Numbered from the stretch's first letter, positions 15,980-25,589 are shown. The stretch: DNA of 64,000 nt from Enterococcus avium ATCC 14025 (GCF_000406965.1 NZ_KE136362.1:137528-201527), one strand, 5' to 3'. Program-made: numbers and translations. The notes: generated from the letters alone by a model not told the origin.

Positions 15980-17293
15980 ATGAAAAAGAACATTTTATTA
16001 ATCAGCTTAACGATACTCTCTGTGTTCAGTGCCTCTACTGCTATCAAAGCAGAAGAAGCAACCCAAGAACAAAGCCCCATCGAATCTGGAGATAGTTCAA
16101 CTTCAGCTAGTGAAAATAACAATACTATTTTTTCATCAAATTCAAGTGAACCTAATGGTCAAAATATAGAAAACTCTATTGAAAAACAAACGGCAGTGGT
16201 GAATGGTGAAGTGGTAGAATTGGAGCCTCCAATTAAAGAAGGTCAGGCCGAAGCCAATGCGACCGAAGCGCCCAAAGAAGATTTAGTCCAAGGAAACGCG
16301 CGGTCATTTAGGGCTGCTGCCTCATCTATTCCGATGTATCGTTTATATAATCCTAATAGCGGGGAACATTTTTACACAAAGACGGTGAGTGAGCGCGATC
16401 ACCTGCGATCGGTTGGTTGGCGTTATGAAGGGATTGGTTGGCAAGCACCAACGAACGGAAATCCTGTTTATCGCTTGTACAATCCGAACGCAGGAGATCA
16501 CCACTATACGTTACTTGCGAGCGAGCGCGATCATCTGAAGAAGGTCGGTTGGCGCGATGAAGGGATCTCTTGGTACTCACCAAATTCAGGGATACCCCTA
16601 TATCGCTTATATAATCCAAATGCCAAAGCAGGGTCCCATCACTACACACCGATTACTTCTGAACGAGATAATTTAAAAAAGGCTGGCTGGCGTTATGAAG
16701 GGATTGCCTGGTATGCGGTTGGCAATGGAGAACAGAGTCATGAGGATTATCGTTTGTTAGGTGTGCGAAATTATAATCAGTATGCATTAGGCGCACCAAG
16801 TGGCTGTGAAGGCGCATCACTACTACAAGCATTACAATACAAAGGCAAATTAAGCGGCTGGAGTTTGCGCTCGTTTTTAAATACCATTCCGAAGTCATCA
16901 AATGGAAATCCCAATAATGGGTTTGTTGGTTCACCATTTGTTGAAAATGCGTATACTTATTCTGCTATCTATCCAGCACCGCTTACAACTTGGGGCCAAA
17001 AATATGGGAATGTTCAAAATATATCTGGTAGTTCAATGAATACCTTGATAAATGAAGTAAAAAATGGGAATCCTGTTGTGGCGTGGGTGACAATTAATTT
17101 TCAGCCAATTCGTTGGGGAAATTGGAGTTTTGGGGTTGCTGCAAATAATAACCATGCAGTCACTTTAGATGGGTTTAATAAGGCAGGAAATCAAGTACAT
17201 GTGTCTGATCCGATCAGTGGCTCTTATTGGTTGAGTCGTACGACTTTTGAAGCGATTTATAATGCAAGAAAATTTGCGGTAGTTGTGAGATAG
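15980..17293 (+). CDS. Secreted protein with three DUF5648-type repeats and a C39-like peptidase domain
   Basis: This 437-aa exported protein has a signal peptide (residues 1-24, ending TAIKA) and a Ser/Asn/Glu-rich linker to about 110. Three repeats of about 45 residues follow (YRLYNPNSGEHFYT..., YRLYNPNAGDHHYT..., YRLYNPNAKAGSHHYT...), each ending GW-RYEGI-W. The C-terminal domain (about 260-437) resembles Peptidase_C39_2, with C276 (SGCEGASL), H392 (NNHAVTL) and D410 (VSDP) as a plausible catalytic triad. The repeats may bind the cell surface while the C39 domain cleaves peptides or peptidoglycan. No LPXTG anchor is present. Confidence 0.85.
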   Translation: MKKNILLISLTILSVFSASTAIKAEEATQEQSPIESGDSSTSASENNNTIFSSNSSEPNGQNIENSIEKQTAVVNGEVVELEPPIKEGQAEANATEAPKEDLVQGNARSFRAAASSIPMYRLYNPNSGEHFYTKTVSERDHLRSVGWRYEGIGWQAPTNGNPVYRLYNPNAGDHHYTLLASERDHLKKVGWRDEGISWYSPNSGIPLYRLYNPNAKAGSHHYTPITSERDNLKKAGWRYEGIAWYAVGNGEQSHEDYRLLGVRNYNQYALGAPSGCEGASLLQALQYKGKLSGWSLRSFLNTIPKSSNGNPNNGFVGSPFVENAYTYSAIYPAPLTTWGQKYGNVQNISGSSMNTLINEVKNGNPVVAWVTINFQPIRWGNWSFGVAANNNHAVTLDGFNKAGNQVHVSDPISGSYWLSRTTFEAIYNARKFAVVVR

Positions 17294-17306
17294 ACTTATC
17301 CCTCAA

Positions 17307-17345
17307 GCTAAACAAAAAAACGGCCTACGCCGTTTTTTGTTTAGC
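17307..17345. terminator. Bidirectional terminator
   Basis: A long hairpin GCTAAACAAAAAAACGGC / GCCGTTTTTTGTTTAGC with a four-base loop separates the secreted protein from the convergent zinc-ribbon gene and overlaps the latter's stop codon. Confidence 0.9.
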
Positions 17346-17556
17346 TTCCACCCATTAGGAAGTCTAGAATGTTCCAGCCATCAGAAGTCTCACTGCGGTA
17401 AAGTTCGGTATAGCCGCATTGTTTACAACTGATAGTGGTAAATTTTTTGTTTTGAACATCGAAAATTTTGGCGAAGTTTCCGCCAGTTGCTTGGAACTGG
17501 TCAGAAGTATAATGTTGACACCCACATTTATCACAAACAAATTGTTTCCTTTCCAT
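17341..17556 (-). CDS. Zinc-ribbon nucleic-acid-binding protein (DUF2082-like)
   Basis: This 71-aa protein has two CxxC knuckles, CDKCGC near the start and CKQCGYTELYR near the end, which together form one zinc ribbon. The CKQCGYTELYR ending is typical of the small DUF2082-type family, annotated as zinc-ribbon nucleic-acid-binding proteins. A GGAGTGG lies a little far from the ATG. It is transcribed alone and its target is unknown. Confidence 0.7.
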   Translation of the reverse strand: MERKQFVCDKCGCQHYTSDQFQATGGNFAKIFDVQNKKFTTISCKQCGYTELYRSETSDGWNILDFLMGGS

Positions 17557-17755
17557 CTCTTTTCCACTCCTTTTTCATTTTCAAGCCGTATACAATCTAG
17601 CTATGTGTTTCAATCATTGATAGTCACACGTTTGCTATCTGCAATTTTATAAACTGCGACCGACAAGCTAGGCTTGTATCCTCTTTGATAGTTAAAATTA
17701 TAACAAATTTAGCGCTTTGTTCCTCCGTCTTTAGGAGTATCTATTGAAATCTTTT

Positions 17756-17784
17756 TTGACAAATTATCGTTTGTTTGGTTAAAT
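17756..17784 (+). promoter_or_regulatory. Promoter of the radical-SAM DNA-repair operon
   Basis: TTGACA (17756-17761) and TTAAAT (17779-17784) are spaced 17 bases. The LexA box at 17787-17798 begins three bases after the -10, directly over the expected start of transcription. Confidence 0.75.
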
Positions 17785-17786
17785 AA

Positions 17787-17798
17787 GAACATACGTTC
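17787..17798. promoter_or_regulatory. LexA (DinR) SOS box: GAACATACGTTC
   Basis: This is a perfect GAAC-N4-GTTC palindrome, the core of the Gram-positive LexA consensus CGAAC-N4-GTTCG, with the 3' flanking G also matching. It sits at the transcription start of the repair operon, so the operon is predicted to be induced by DNA damage. Confidence 0.8.
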
Positions 17799-17818
17799 GG
17801 TTAAGGAGTTGGTTTTAG

Positions 17819-19114
17819 ATGGAGCTGGAAAGAAAAATAGAAATTTTAGCGGAATCTGCAAAATATGATGTTTCTTGTTCTAGCAGTGGTGTGGAGAATA
17901 ATACACGTCAAGGAACGGTAGGCAGCACCGCAGTTTCAGGAATCTGTCATTCCTTCACGCCGGATGGTCGCTGTGTCTCGCTATTGAAACTATTATTTAC
18001 TAATGCTTGTATTTTTGATTGTCACTATTGTATTAATCGAAAATCAAACGCGATTCCACGAGCGACCTTTACACCGCAAGAGGTAGCGGACTTAACAATG
18101 GATTTCTACATGCGTAATTATATCGAGGGGCTGTTCCTGAGTTCTGCGATTATCAAAAATCCGGACTACACATGCGAGCTTTTGATTAAGACCTTGAAAA
18201 TTTTGCGTGAAGAAAAAGGTTTTCGCGGGTATATTCACGTCAAGGCGATTCCCGGCGCGGATGAAAAGTTAATTGAGGAGTTAGGCTTTTTGGCGGACCG
18301 TATGAGCGTCAATGTCGAACTGCCTTCCCGCGAAAGCTTGAAATTACTGGCTCCGGATAAAGATCCGTTTGACCTATATAAACCCATGAAGCAGATCACG
18401 ACGGTAAAAAAGGAACAGGAATTTTTACCAGCAGTTCGGCGCGGTCCTAGTTTTGTACCAGCGGGGCAGTCCACTCAGATGATTATCGGAGCCAGTCCTG
18501 AGAGTGATCGTTCTATTGTCAAGATTTCAGAGAATTTGTACCAAAAATACCAGTTGAAACGTGTTTATTATTCAGCCTATATTCCGGTTAATCAGGATAA
18601 TTTATTGCCGGCAGTCACGACCGAACCGCCATTATTGCGGGAGCATCGTTTGTATCAAGCAGATTGGCTGTTGCGCTTTTATAAATTCACGGCTGATGAG
18701 ATATTGTCTGAGGATAGACCCAATTTCAATCTTTATCTTGATCCCAAAGCCAATTGGGCAGTTCAGAATTATCAACGCTTCCCCGTTGACGTGCAGACTG
18801 CGTCTTATGACCAGTTGCTGCGAGTTCCTGGTATTGGACCTAAAAGTGCACAAAATATCGTAAAGGCACGAAAATACTACCGACTGCATTTAACAGATTT
18901 AAAGAAACTAGGAATCGTGATTAAGCGGGCGCAATATTTTATTGCCTGTAATCATGAAACGCCAGCAGGTTTGATTAAGGACCCTGAATGGATCATCACG
19001 TCATTAATTTCTTCGAAGCAATACGAGGTGTTGAAAAAACACAATACCCAATCGACCAGCGAGCAATTGACGCTCTTTGATGTAGAACGGTTTGAACATG
19101 CAAAAAGTAGGTGA
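17819..19114 (+). CDS. Putative DNA modification/repair radical SAM protein
   Basis: This 431-aa protein has a radical-SAM CxxxCxxC motif (C64, C68, C71 in ACIFDCHYC) for a [4Fe-4S] cluster and a helix-hairpin-helix DNA-binding motif near the C terminus (LLRVPGIGPKSAQNIVKARKY). This layout matches the family annotated as a DNA modification/repair rSAM protein linked to a uracil-DNA-glycosylase-like partner. AAGGAG lies about ten bases before the ATG. The next gene overlaps by four bases and encodes the usual partner. The SOS box upstream supports a repair role; the actual lesion is unknown. Confidence 0.85.
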   Translation: MELERKIEILAESAKYDVSCSSSGVENNTRQGTVGSTAVSGICHSFTPDGRCVSLLKLLFTNACIFDCHYCINRKSNAIPRATFTPQEVADLTMDFYMRNYIEGLFLSSAIIKNPDYTCELLIKTLKILREEKGFRGYIHVKAIPGADEKLIEELGFLADRMSVNVELPSRESLKLLAPDKDPFDLYKPMKQITTVKKEQEFLPAVRRGPSFVPAGQSTQMIIGASPESDRSIVKISENLYQKYQLKRVYYSAYIPVNQDNLLPAVTTEPPLLREHRLYQADWLLRFYKFTADEILSEDRPNFNLYLDPKANWAVQNYQRFPVDVQTASYDQLLRVPGIGPKSAQNIVKARKYYRLHLTDLKKLGIVIKRAQYFIACNHETPAGLIKDPEWIITSLISSKQYEVLKKHNTQSTSEQLTLFDVERFEHAKSR

Positions 19115-19866
19115 GAGCATTGCGAGAATCAACAGAGTATTGGGAATATGATGGGAGTTTTCTAGGTTTTATGACGGTTGTTGATCGTAGTTTTCGTGAA
19201 AAGCAATTTCCAGTCATGATTTTAACCCCAGAGACAGCCGTAGAAAGTCTGTTTTTTGCAGAATGGATCGAAACAAATCCCGAACGTGGGGAAAAAATCT
19301 ATCGTCGTTTACGTCAACGACTAAGGCCGGAAAATTTTCTTTTTATTCAAAATGGGTTTTATGCCACTCTTGAAGGAAAAGAACGCTATTTATTGGATGC
19401 CATCGAGATCGCTTTGCAGACGAAGGATTTATTAGAAAATCATTTAGGACATCCTTCCATCTTAGCTTTACGGAAAAGCATTCGAACGATGTTAGGAGAG
19501 AACCATCTACTGACAGGATTCGTTCGTTTTGAATACGTTGGTGACGTGCTATTCAGTAAAATTAACCCGAAACACTATGTGATGCCCTATCTTTGCCCGC
19601 ATTTTGCGGAGCGTTATCCGCAGGAAAAAATCATGATTTATGACGAGACTCATGAGTTGTTAGGCATCATTGATCGCGGTGATATCCATTTGATGGAACA
19701 TACCAGCTGTCCTGAATTTGCTGAAGCGAGTAATGAACAGGCAATTCGTCAGCAGTGGAAAACCTTTTTGCGTTCAGTCACGATTAATGAACGGGCCAAC
19801 TATGTGGCGCAGCGAAATCATTTGCCTTTGCGTTTTCGTGGCAATATGACAGAGTTTAAGTCCTAG
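19111..19866 (+). CDS. DUF4130 DNA-metabolism protein, partner of the radical SAM enzyme
   Basis: This protein of about 251 aa starts YDGSFLGFMTVVDRSFREKQ, typical of the DUF4130 family that always neighbours the rSAM/HhH protein. The frame opens with GTG 19111, overlapping the upstream stop. TTG 19120 has the better ribosome site (AGGTGAG) and may be the true start. It is probably a glycosylase-like or structural partner acting with the radical SAM protein on damaged DNA. It ends overlapping a convergent endonuclease V-like gene by 11 bases. Confidence 0.82.
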   Translation: MRALRESTEYWEYDGSFLGFMTVVDRSFREKQFPVMILTPETAVESLFFAEWIETNPERGEKIYRRLRQRLRPENFLFIQNGFYATLEGKERYLLDAIEIALQTKDLLENHLGHPSILALRKSIRTMLGENHLLTGFVRFEYVGDVLFSKINPKHYVMPYLCPHFAERYPQEKIMIYDETHELLGIIDRGDIHLMEHTSCPEFAEASNEQAIRQQWKTFLRSVTINERANYVAQRNHLPLRFRGNMTEFKS

Positions 19867-20227
19867 GAAGAAGAATGCCTTTTTGTTCTAGATTAAGTAA
19901 ACATTCTGCTAAATAGGAGTCGTTATGTTCAGGATAGATAGGGTGCGTAAGTGGTACTGGAGCAACAGTATCTGTCCTAGGCAGATTTTTCCCGCGGTAT
20001 AATGGGTCATACCACAAAGGATCAGGCGTATAGCTGCGTTTTTCCATTTCAGCTAGGACCAAAAGATGAAATTGAAACAATTTGTAGTAAGAGTGAGTAA
20101 AGACATAATCTACTGTAGCGTGTTTCTTACCCCAGCCTTTTCCTCGCAAGGCAGCCACTTCTCGATGTTGGCCAAGTAGCTGCTGTCTAGGAAGCAGCGG
20201 AATTAACGTTTCATGCCAAAGACGCAT
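19856..20227 (-). CDS. T4 endonuclease V-like pyrimidine dimer excision family protein
   Basis: This 123-aa protein starts MRLWHETLIPLLPRQQLLGQ and contains REVAALRGKGWGKKHATVDYVF and YKLFQFHLLVLAEM. This pattern belongs to the Pyr_excise (T4 DenV-related) family annotated TIGR02328. T4 DenV cuts DNA at pyrimidine dimers; the activity of this bacterial branch is not established. It converges on the rSAM/DUF4130 operon and overlaps its end, which extends the local repair theme. Confidence 0.75.
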   Translation of the reverse strand: MRLWHETLIPLLPRQQLLGQHREVAALRGKGWGKKHATVDYVFTHSYYKLFQFHLLVLAEMEKRSYTPDPLWYDPLYRGKNLPRTDTVAPVPLTHPIYPEHNDSYLAECLLNLEQKGILLPRT

Positions 20228-20365
20228 TTTTTCTCCTCCGTTCTTAGTTAACTGAATTTTTTCATATATTGTTGGGATTTACGAATGATTTGCTCTAGGT
20301 GCTTTGCTTTTATGATTTTTCCATTCTGCTTTATAATAGGAGGCATTAGGAAGCGAGTGAATCAC

Positions 20366-21322
20366 ATGGAAGAGAAAAAAATGCATGGATCAATGGCGGT
20401 CTTAGCAGCATTACTGGCGAATGTGCTGGTAGCTGTCAGTAAGTTTGTCGGCTACATGCTTAGCGGCAGTGCCGCAATGATGAATGAAAGTATTCACAGT
20501 GTGGTGGATTGCAGTAACCAAATCTTACTGTTATTCGGCGATCGGCGAGCCGCTCGTGGTCAGAGTGAGCTTCATCAATTTGGCGAAGGACGAGCGAAGT
20601 ATTTTTTTAGTACGATTGTAGCGACGATGCTGTTTTTCGGAGGTGGCGCCCTGGGTATTTGGGAGGCGGTGGAAAAATTATTCCATCCCAGTCATGAAGT
20701 TACGAATCCATTGATCGTATTAGGCATCTTGGTTTTCGGTATTTTAGTTGAGGGCAGTTCATTAAAAATAGCGATCAAAGAAATTCATGAATTAAATACA
20801 GAGAAGCTGCCGCTGTTCAAATTTTTACACGAAAGTCGCCATAGTGAGATATTGATTATTTTTACAGAAGATTTTTGTGCAGTGATCGGCTTAGTTTTGG
20901 CGATCATTGGCACGTTATTGACAATGCTTACAGGAAATCCAATGTTTGACGCTTTAAGCGGGTTATTGATCGGGATGATGCTGATGTTTGCCTCGATCTT
21001 TTTAGCTCGGGAATTTTACAGCTTGATCATTGGAGAAAGCGTGTCTAAAAATGATTTAGTAAAAATTCAAAATGCTTTCAAACGTGATGAAGTCAAAAAG
21101 TTGATCGATATCAAAACGGTCCATTTAGGTCCCACAGAAGTGATGATTGCTGCGAAGATTGACATCGCAGATTCTTATGAAGGGATCAGCTATGATGTGG
21201 TAAACCAGATCGAGCGAGTAATTCGCAAGGCTTTGCCAGATAAAAAAGCATATATCTATATCGAGACCGATGAGTTTGATCCAGACTATGATCGGAAACG
21301 CCAAACCCAATCGGACACATAA
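20366..21322 (+). CDS. Cation diffusion facilitator (CDF) transporter
   Basis: This 318-aa membrane protein has six helices and a cytoplasmic C-terminal domain. The metal-site region MMNESIHSVVDCSNQI in helix 2 is characteristic of CDF exporters of zinc, manganese or iron. A TATAAT at 20332-20337 places the transcription start near 20344, so ATG 20366 (or GTG 20357) is preferred to upstream in-frame starts. It is monocistronic and ends in a terminator. The metal cannot be decided from sequence. Confidence 0.85.
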   Translation: MEEKKMHGSMAVLAALLANVLVAVSKFVGYMLSGSAAMMNESIHSVVDCSNQILLLFGDRRAARGQSELHQFGEGRAKYFFSTIVATMLFFGGGALGIWEAVEKLFHPSHEVTNPLIVLGILVFGILVEGSSLKIAIKEIHELNTEKLPLFKFLHESRHSEILIIFTEDFCAVIGLVLAIIGTLLTMLTGNPMFDALSGLLIGMMLMFASIFLAREFYSLIIGESVSKNDLVKIQNAFKRDEVKKLIDIKTVHLGPTEVMIAAKIDIADSYEGISYDVVNQIERVIRKALPDKKAYIYIETDEFDPDYDRKRQTQSDT

Positions 21323-21340
21323 CCCCTGTGTCCGATTTTT
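21309..21340 (+). terminator. Rho-independent terminator of the CDF gene
   Basis: The 11-bp perfect stem AATCGGACACA / TGTGTCCGATT with a seven-base loop and T run overlaps the stop codon of the transporter gene. Confidence 0.88.
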
Positions 21341-21343
21341 GCC

Positions 21344-21686
21344 AGTTATGCTTTTCGCAGGTTATTATGTTTGGCTTACAATTTCGCAGTTACAACAAAA
21401 TTGTAGGCAAGCAGTTTAGCATAATGGTATGCGAAACGAAAATCGGCCTCATTTTTCATGTTTTTTGAAAAATGAATACCTTAGAACGAGGTAGCTGTTA
21501 GTTATGTATTTCGCTGTCTGTGATGTTTGACTTACAATTTCACAGTCACAACAAAATTGTAGGCAAGCAGTTTAGCATAATGGTATGCGAAACGAAAATC
21601 GGCCTCATTTTTCACGTTTTTGGAAAAATGAAAACCTTAAAAAGAGATAGCTGTTAGTTATGTATTTCGCTGTCTGCGATGTTTGA
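21344..21686 (+). repeat. Tandem 156-bp intergenic repeat (two full units plus a third partial)
   Basis: Unit 1 is 21344-21499, unit 2 is 21500-21655, and a third unit starts at 21656 and fades near 21686. The units are about 90% identical by eye. Each contains the block GTTTAGCATAATGGTATGCG and a hairpin TCATTTTTC / GAAAAATGA. No open frame is conserved. A diverged single copy lies at 28620-28780, in both places directly after a terminator. It behaves like a dispersed intergenic repeat family. Confidence 0.85.
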
Positions 21687-21771
21687 AATCCATTTTTTCG
21701 TAAGAGCATCAACATAAGGAGCCATTTATAAACAATTGACACAAATTGTTGGATAAAAGGAGGGAGATTAA

Positions 21772-23571
21772 ATGTCTTCGTTGCGCTTCTTTTTTACTTA
21801 TTCACGAGAGTTTCTTCGACATTGGGGAAGCTATATTCTTCTGATCGTTGGAACAAATATTGCGTTAGAAATGCTAGTCATTCCATTAGTTCAATTTTTG
21901 ATTGCTTTCATTTTGAAGCAAGGAAATATTCCTTATGTTTCAAATACGAATCTATTAACGATATTAACAAGACATCCCGCGGTGTTGGGAGCATTGTTGC
22001 TGCTTTTAGCATTTGTTCTAGCGTTGGTTTTTCTCCAGTTCACTTTTCAGTTATTTGGTATCAAGAGTATTCAAACAAAAGAGAATCAGTCTCTTTGGGA
22101 TTTGTTTAAAAAGTCGATTTATCACATGCGACACTTGCGACCAGAGACATTCTTTTTCTTTCTTTTCTATTTTTTACTGATTCTGCCCTTCGCAAATGCT
22201 ATTTTTCGAACACCATTACTAAGCAAAGTGACGATTCCGATTTTTATTTTAGAAGCCTTGAGTGAAAATTTTTTGTTTCTCCTATTGCTGATAGTTGCTT
22301 CGATTGTTGTCTCTTATATTGGAATTCGTTTGCTGTTTGTATTGCCGCTAATGATTTTTTCGGATGCAGCACCGAAAGCTGCCATTGAAAAAAGTTTAAA
22401 GCTGACTCATCATCGGTACTGGCATTATGCCTGGCGAATCTTCTTTTTAACAGGTATTTTGACCTTGGTTTCTTATGTTGGATATGGGATAAGCTATGGG
22501 CTTCAGGTAGGCTTTGATTTACTTCCGAAGCCCTTTCCAGCAATTGGTGCTATGCTTACCTTATCGAGTATCCAATTGTTTAGTCAATTAATGCTGGCAT
22601 GGGCAACGGTTTTGTATTTTAGTGTGTTGGTTCAAAAATTCTATCCATTAGTAATTAGTGGCGAACGTCCTTTGCGATTAGTTAGGCCAAGTTTGTGGAC
22701 ACGGATCGCCGCAGTGATATTATTCATTTTTTTAGGTGGGACTACTTTACTCAGCAATGTTCTTTATCTAGCCGGACTTGAGGATTCGATTCCCTTAACC
22801 ATCTCACATCGAGGAGTCGATAATGGAAACGGCGTACAAAATACAATTCCAGCAATGGCGGCTACTATCAAAGAGAAACCTGATTATATTGAGATGGATA
22901 TCCAAGAAACGAAGGATCGTCAGTTTGTCGTGTTCCACGATAAAAATTTAAAAAGATTGACAGGACGAGACAAGACTACTCATGAACTGACGTTAAGTGA
23001 AATTCAAGAGCTGCAAGCAGTTGAGAATGGGCACGTGGCACCTATCGCGAGTTTTGATGACTACTTAGCTTTTGCTAATGAACACCATCAAAAATTACTG
23101 ATTGAGATCAAAACAACTGCTGATGATTCTAAAGAGATGATGGATAGATTCATCGATAAGTATCAAGCAACGATTCTTTCTAATCACCATCGGATTCATT
23201 CCTTGGATTATCATGTGGTAGCTGAGTTAAAGGAGAAGGCACCAAAGTTGTATGTCAGTTATGTCTTGCCTTATAATTTAGTATTCCCGCAAACGCCTGC
23301 GAATGCATATACTATGGAAGAAACAACATTAACCAGCGATTTTGTTCGTCGTGCCCATGAAGAAAATAAAGATGTCTATGCTTGGACCGTTAATGATGCC
23401 GATTCGATGGATCGAATGGTCTCCTTGAATGTTAACGGAATCGTAACGGACGACCTTCAAACATTGCAAGAACAGATTAAAACATATGAAGAAAATCCAT
23501 CTTATACCAAGCGAATTGAGATGTATATCAATCGTTTGCCAGCGTTGGATGAGCGGATCAGCGAGAATTAG
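21772..23571 (+). CDS. Membrane-bound glycerophosphodiester phosphodiesterase
   Basis: This 599-aa protein has an N-terminal membrane domain of about eight helices (residues 1-330, GPDPase_memb type) fused to a C-terminal GDPD TIM barrel. The barrel shows the catalytic HR (ISHRGVDNG), metal ligands in YIEMDIQETKD and the second His in VVFHDKNLKRLTG. It hydrolyses glycerophosphodiesters or lipoteichoic-acid-like polyglycerol phosphate at the membrane. AAAGGAGGG precedes the ATG. It is transcribed alone. Confidence 0.9.
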   Translation: MSSLRFFFTYSREFLRHWGSYILLIVGTNIALEMLVIPLVQFLIAFILKQGNIPYVSNTNLLTILTRHPAVLGALLLLLAFVLALVFLQFTFQLFGIKSIQTKENQSLWDLFKKSIYHMRHLRPETFFFFLFYFLLILPFANAIFRTPLLSKVTIPIFILEALSENFLFLLLLIVASIVVSYIGIRLLFVLPLMIFSDAAPKAAIEKSLKLTHHRYWHYAWRIFFLTGILTLVSYVGYGISYGLQVGFDLLPKPFPAIGAMLTLSSIQLFSQLMLAWATVLYFSVLVQKFYPLVISGERPLRLVRPSLWTRIAAVILFIFLGGTTLLSNVLYLAGLEDSIPLTISHRGVDNGNGVQNTIPAMAATIKEKPDYIEMDIQETKDRQFVVFHDKNLKRLTGRDKTTHELTLSEIQELQAVENGHVAPIASFDDYLAFANEHHQKLLIEIKTTADDSKEMMDRFIDKYQATILSNHHRIHSLDYHVVAELKEKAPKLYVSYVLPYNLVFPQTPANAYTMEETTLTSDFVRRAHEENKDVYAWTVNDADSMDRMVSLNVNGIVTDDLQTLQEQIKTYEENPSYTKRIEMYINRLPALDERISEN

Positions 23572-23680
23572 AGTAAAGCGAAAAAAATTCATTAAATTTC
23601 CATAGAGTTTTCGTAAAAGATTTTCGAACAGCCGCCTGCTCTATGGTAGAATAGCTATATATTTCACAAAGGAGTTCACC

Positions 23681-24187
23681 ATGAAAAAAAGAGGTTTTGA
23701 AGTTACGACAGCTTATCAAGATAAAAACATCAATTTGCCGAAACGAGCAACGAAAAATGCGGCAGGATATGATTTTGAAGCTGCAGAGGATCTCGTGATT
23801 CCAGCGGTTTGGAAACAGATCATCCATCATTTTACTAAAAAATCTGAGGTATCTGAAAAGATTGTCAAACCAGTTTTAGTACCTACAGGGATCAAGGCGT
23901 ACATGGAGCATGATGAATATTTGCAATTAGCGAATCGTTCAAGCAATCCACTGAAACGTTTCTTAACGTTAAGCAACGGTGTTGGTGTGATCGATAGTGA
24001 TTATTATAATAACCCAGACAATGAAGGGCATATTATGTTCCAATTTTCAAATTTTGGTTTAACCGATGTTCATATCAAAAAAGGTGAACGGATCGGGCAA
24101 GGAATTTTCTTGCCATTTCTTAAAGCCGATAATGATAAAGAAGGTGCTGAAAGAACTGGTGGATTTGGTTCTTCAGACAAACAATAA
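23681..24187 (+). CDS. dut: dUTP diphosphatase
   Basis: This 168-aa trimeric dUTPase converts dUTP to dUMP, keeping uracil out of DNA. The five family motifs are present: AGYDF (28-32), RSS (86-88), GVGVIDSDYY (100-109), ERIGQGIFLPF, and the C-terminal Gly-rich GGFGSSDK. An insertion of about 20 residues after motif 1 (WKQIIHHFTKKSEVSEK) is typical of some Firmicute versions. It heads a likely unit with radA, 28 bases downstream. Confidence 0.92.
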   Translation: MKKRGFEVTTAYQDKNINLPKRATKNAAGYDFEAAEDLVIPAVWKQIIHHFTKKSEVSEKIVKPVLVPTGIKAYMEHDEYLQLANRSSNPLKRFLTLSNGVGVIDSDYYNNPDNEGHIMFQFSNFGLTDVHIKKGERIGQGIFLPFLKADNDKEGAERTGGFGSSDKQ

Positions 24188-24215
24188 ATTTTAATCAACG
24201 AGTGAGGCGAAGGGT

Positions 24216-25589
24216 TTGGCGAAAAAATCCAAGACACAATTTATCTGCCAAGAATGCGGCTATGTTTCGCCGAAGTATCTAGGTCGTTGTCCTAACTGCG
24301 GAAACTGGAACACGATGGTAGAAGAAATTGAGCAAAATCACCCTGAAGATCGCCGCAATCGGGTGAGTCTGACAGGGGAACGCGCACAACCGACGAAGCT
24401 AAAAGATGTTGTCTTTAAAAAGGAAACGCGCATTCAAACGGATTTAGCAGAATTGAATCGGGTTTTAGGCGGCGGTGTAGTTCCAGGTTCATTGGTTTTG
24501 ATTGGTGGAGACCCCGGCATCGGGAAATCTACATTACTTTTACAGGTTTCGCACCAATTAGCAGCAACTGGTGGAAATGTATTATATGTTTCTGGGGAAG
24601 AAAGTGCTCAGCAGATAAAATTGCGAGCAGAGCGGCTAGGTTCGAGTGAGACAGACTTTTATCTGTATGCTGAAACAGATATGGGCGAGATCAGTCGGAC
24701 GATTGAAAATCTGAAACCAGATTATGTCATCATTGATTCGATCCAGACTATGACGCAGCCTGACATTACCAGTGTAGCTGGGTCAGTCAGTCAGGTTCGT
24801 GAAACGACGGCAGAATTATTGAAGCTGGCGAAAACCAACGGTATCGCGATCTTCATCGTCGGGCATGTGACAAAAGAAGGAAACATCGCAGGGCCTCGAA
24901 TGTTGGAGCATATGGTGGATACTGTGCTGTACTTTGAAGGCGAAAAACATCACAGTTTTCGGATTTTAAGGGCCGTAAAAAATCGTTTTGGTTCTACTAA
25001 TGAGATTGGAATTTTTGAGATGCGAGAAAGCGGCTTAGTGGAAGTGGCTAATCCTTCTCAGGTCTTTTTAGAAGAACGTTTAGAAGGTGCGACCGGTTCA
25101 GCGATTGTGGTGGCAATGGAGGGTAGCCGACCGATTTTAGTTGAGGTCCAGGCGTTAGTAACACCAACAGTCTTCGGAAATGCGAAACGTACGACGACTG
25201 GATTAGACTTTAATCGCGTATCCTTGATCATGGCGGTCTTAGAAAAACGCGCCGGCTTGCTTTTACAGAATCAAGACGCCTACTTAAAGGCTGCGGGCGG
25301 TGTGAAATTAAATGAGCCCGCAATAGATTTGGCGGTAGCCGTGGCGATCGCTTCTAGCTACAAAGAAAATGGCACGGAAGCGACTGAATGTTTTATCGGT
25401 GAGATTGGTTTGACTGGTGAGATTCGTCGGGTCAGCAGTATCGAGCAGCGCGTCAAAGAAGCCAGTAAGTTAGGTTTCAAAAGAATCTATCTCCCTAAGA
25501 ACAACATGGGAGATTGGACGCCGCCAAAGGGGATCGAATTGATTCCGGTGGCGACACTAGGTGAAACATTAAGAAAAGTATTCCGTTAA
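24216..25589 (+). CDS. radA: DNA repair protein RadA
   Basis: This 457-aa recombination helicase-like ATPase has a C4 zinc finger (C11, C14, C25, C28), Walker [10 protein letters not shown] (98-106), the RadA-specific KNRFGST motif and a C-terminal Lon-like domain ([14 protein letters not shown]). It processes branched recombination intermediates. The start is TTG 24216 with a modest ribosome site. A 9-bp hairpin GTTGTGCCA / TGGCACAAC (25596-25622), without a clear T run, follows the gene. Confidence 0.95.
   Translation: MAKKSKTQFICQECGYVSPKYLGRCPNCGNWNTMVEEIEQNHPEDRRNRVSLTGERAQPTKLKDVVFKKETRIQTDLAELNRVLGGGVVPGSLVLIGGDPGIGKSTLLLQVSHQLAATGGNVLYVSGEESAQQIKLRAERLGSSETDFYLYAETDMGEISRTIENLKPDYVIIDSIQTMTQPDITSVAGSVSQVRETTAELLKLAKTNGIAIFIVGHVTKEGNIAGPRMLEHMVDTVLYFEGEKHHSFRILRAVKNRFGSTNEIGIFEMRESGLVEVANPSQVFLEERLEGATGSAIVVAMEGSRPILVEVQALVTPTVFGNAKRTTTGLDFNRVSLIMAVLEKRAGLLLQNQDAYLKAAGGVKLNEPAIDLAVAVAIASSYKENGTEATECFIGEIGLTGEIRRVSSIEQRVKEASKLGFKRIYLPKNNMGDWTPPKGIELIPVATLGETLRKVFR

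Noticed and set aside
20285-20365. Longer N terminus for the CDF transporter
   Set aside because: The extra residues would be encoded upstream of the likely transcription start (TATAAT at 20332-20337).
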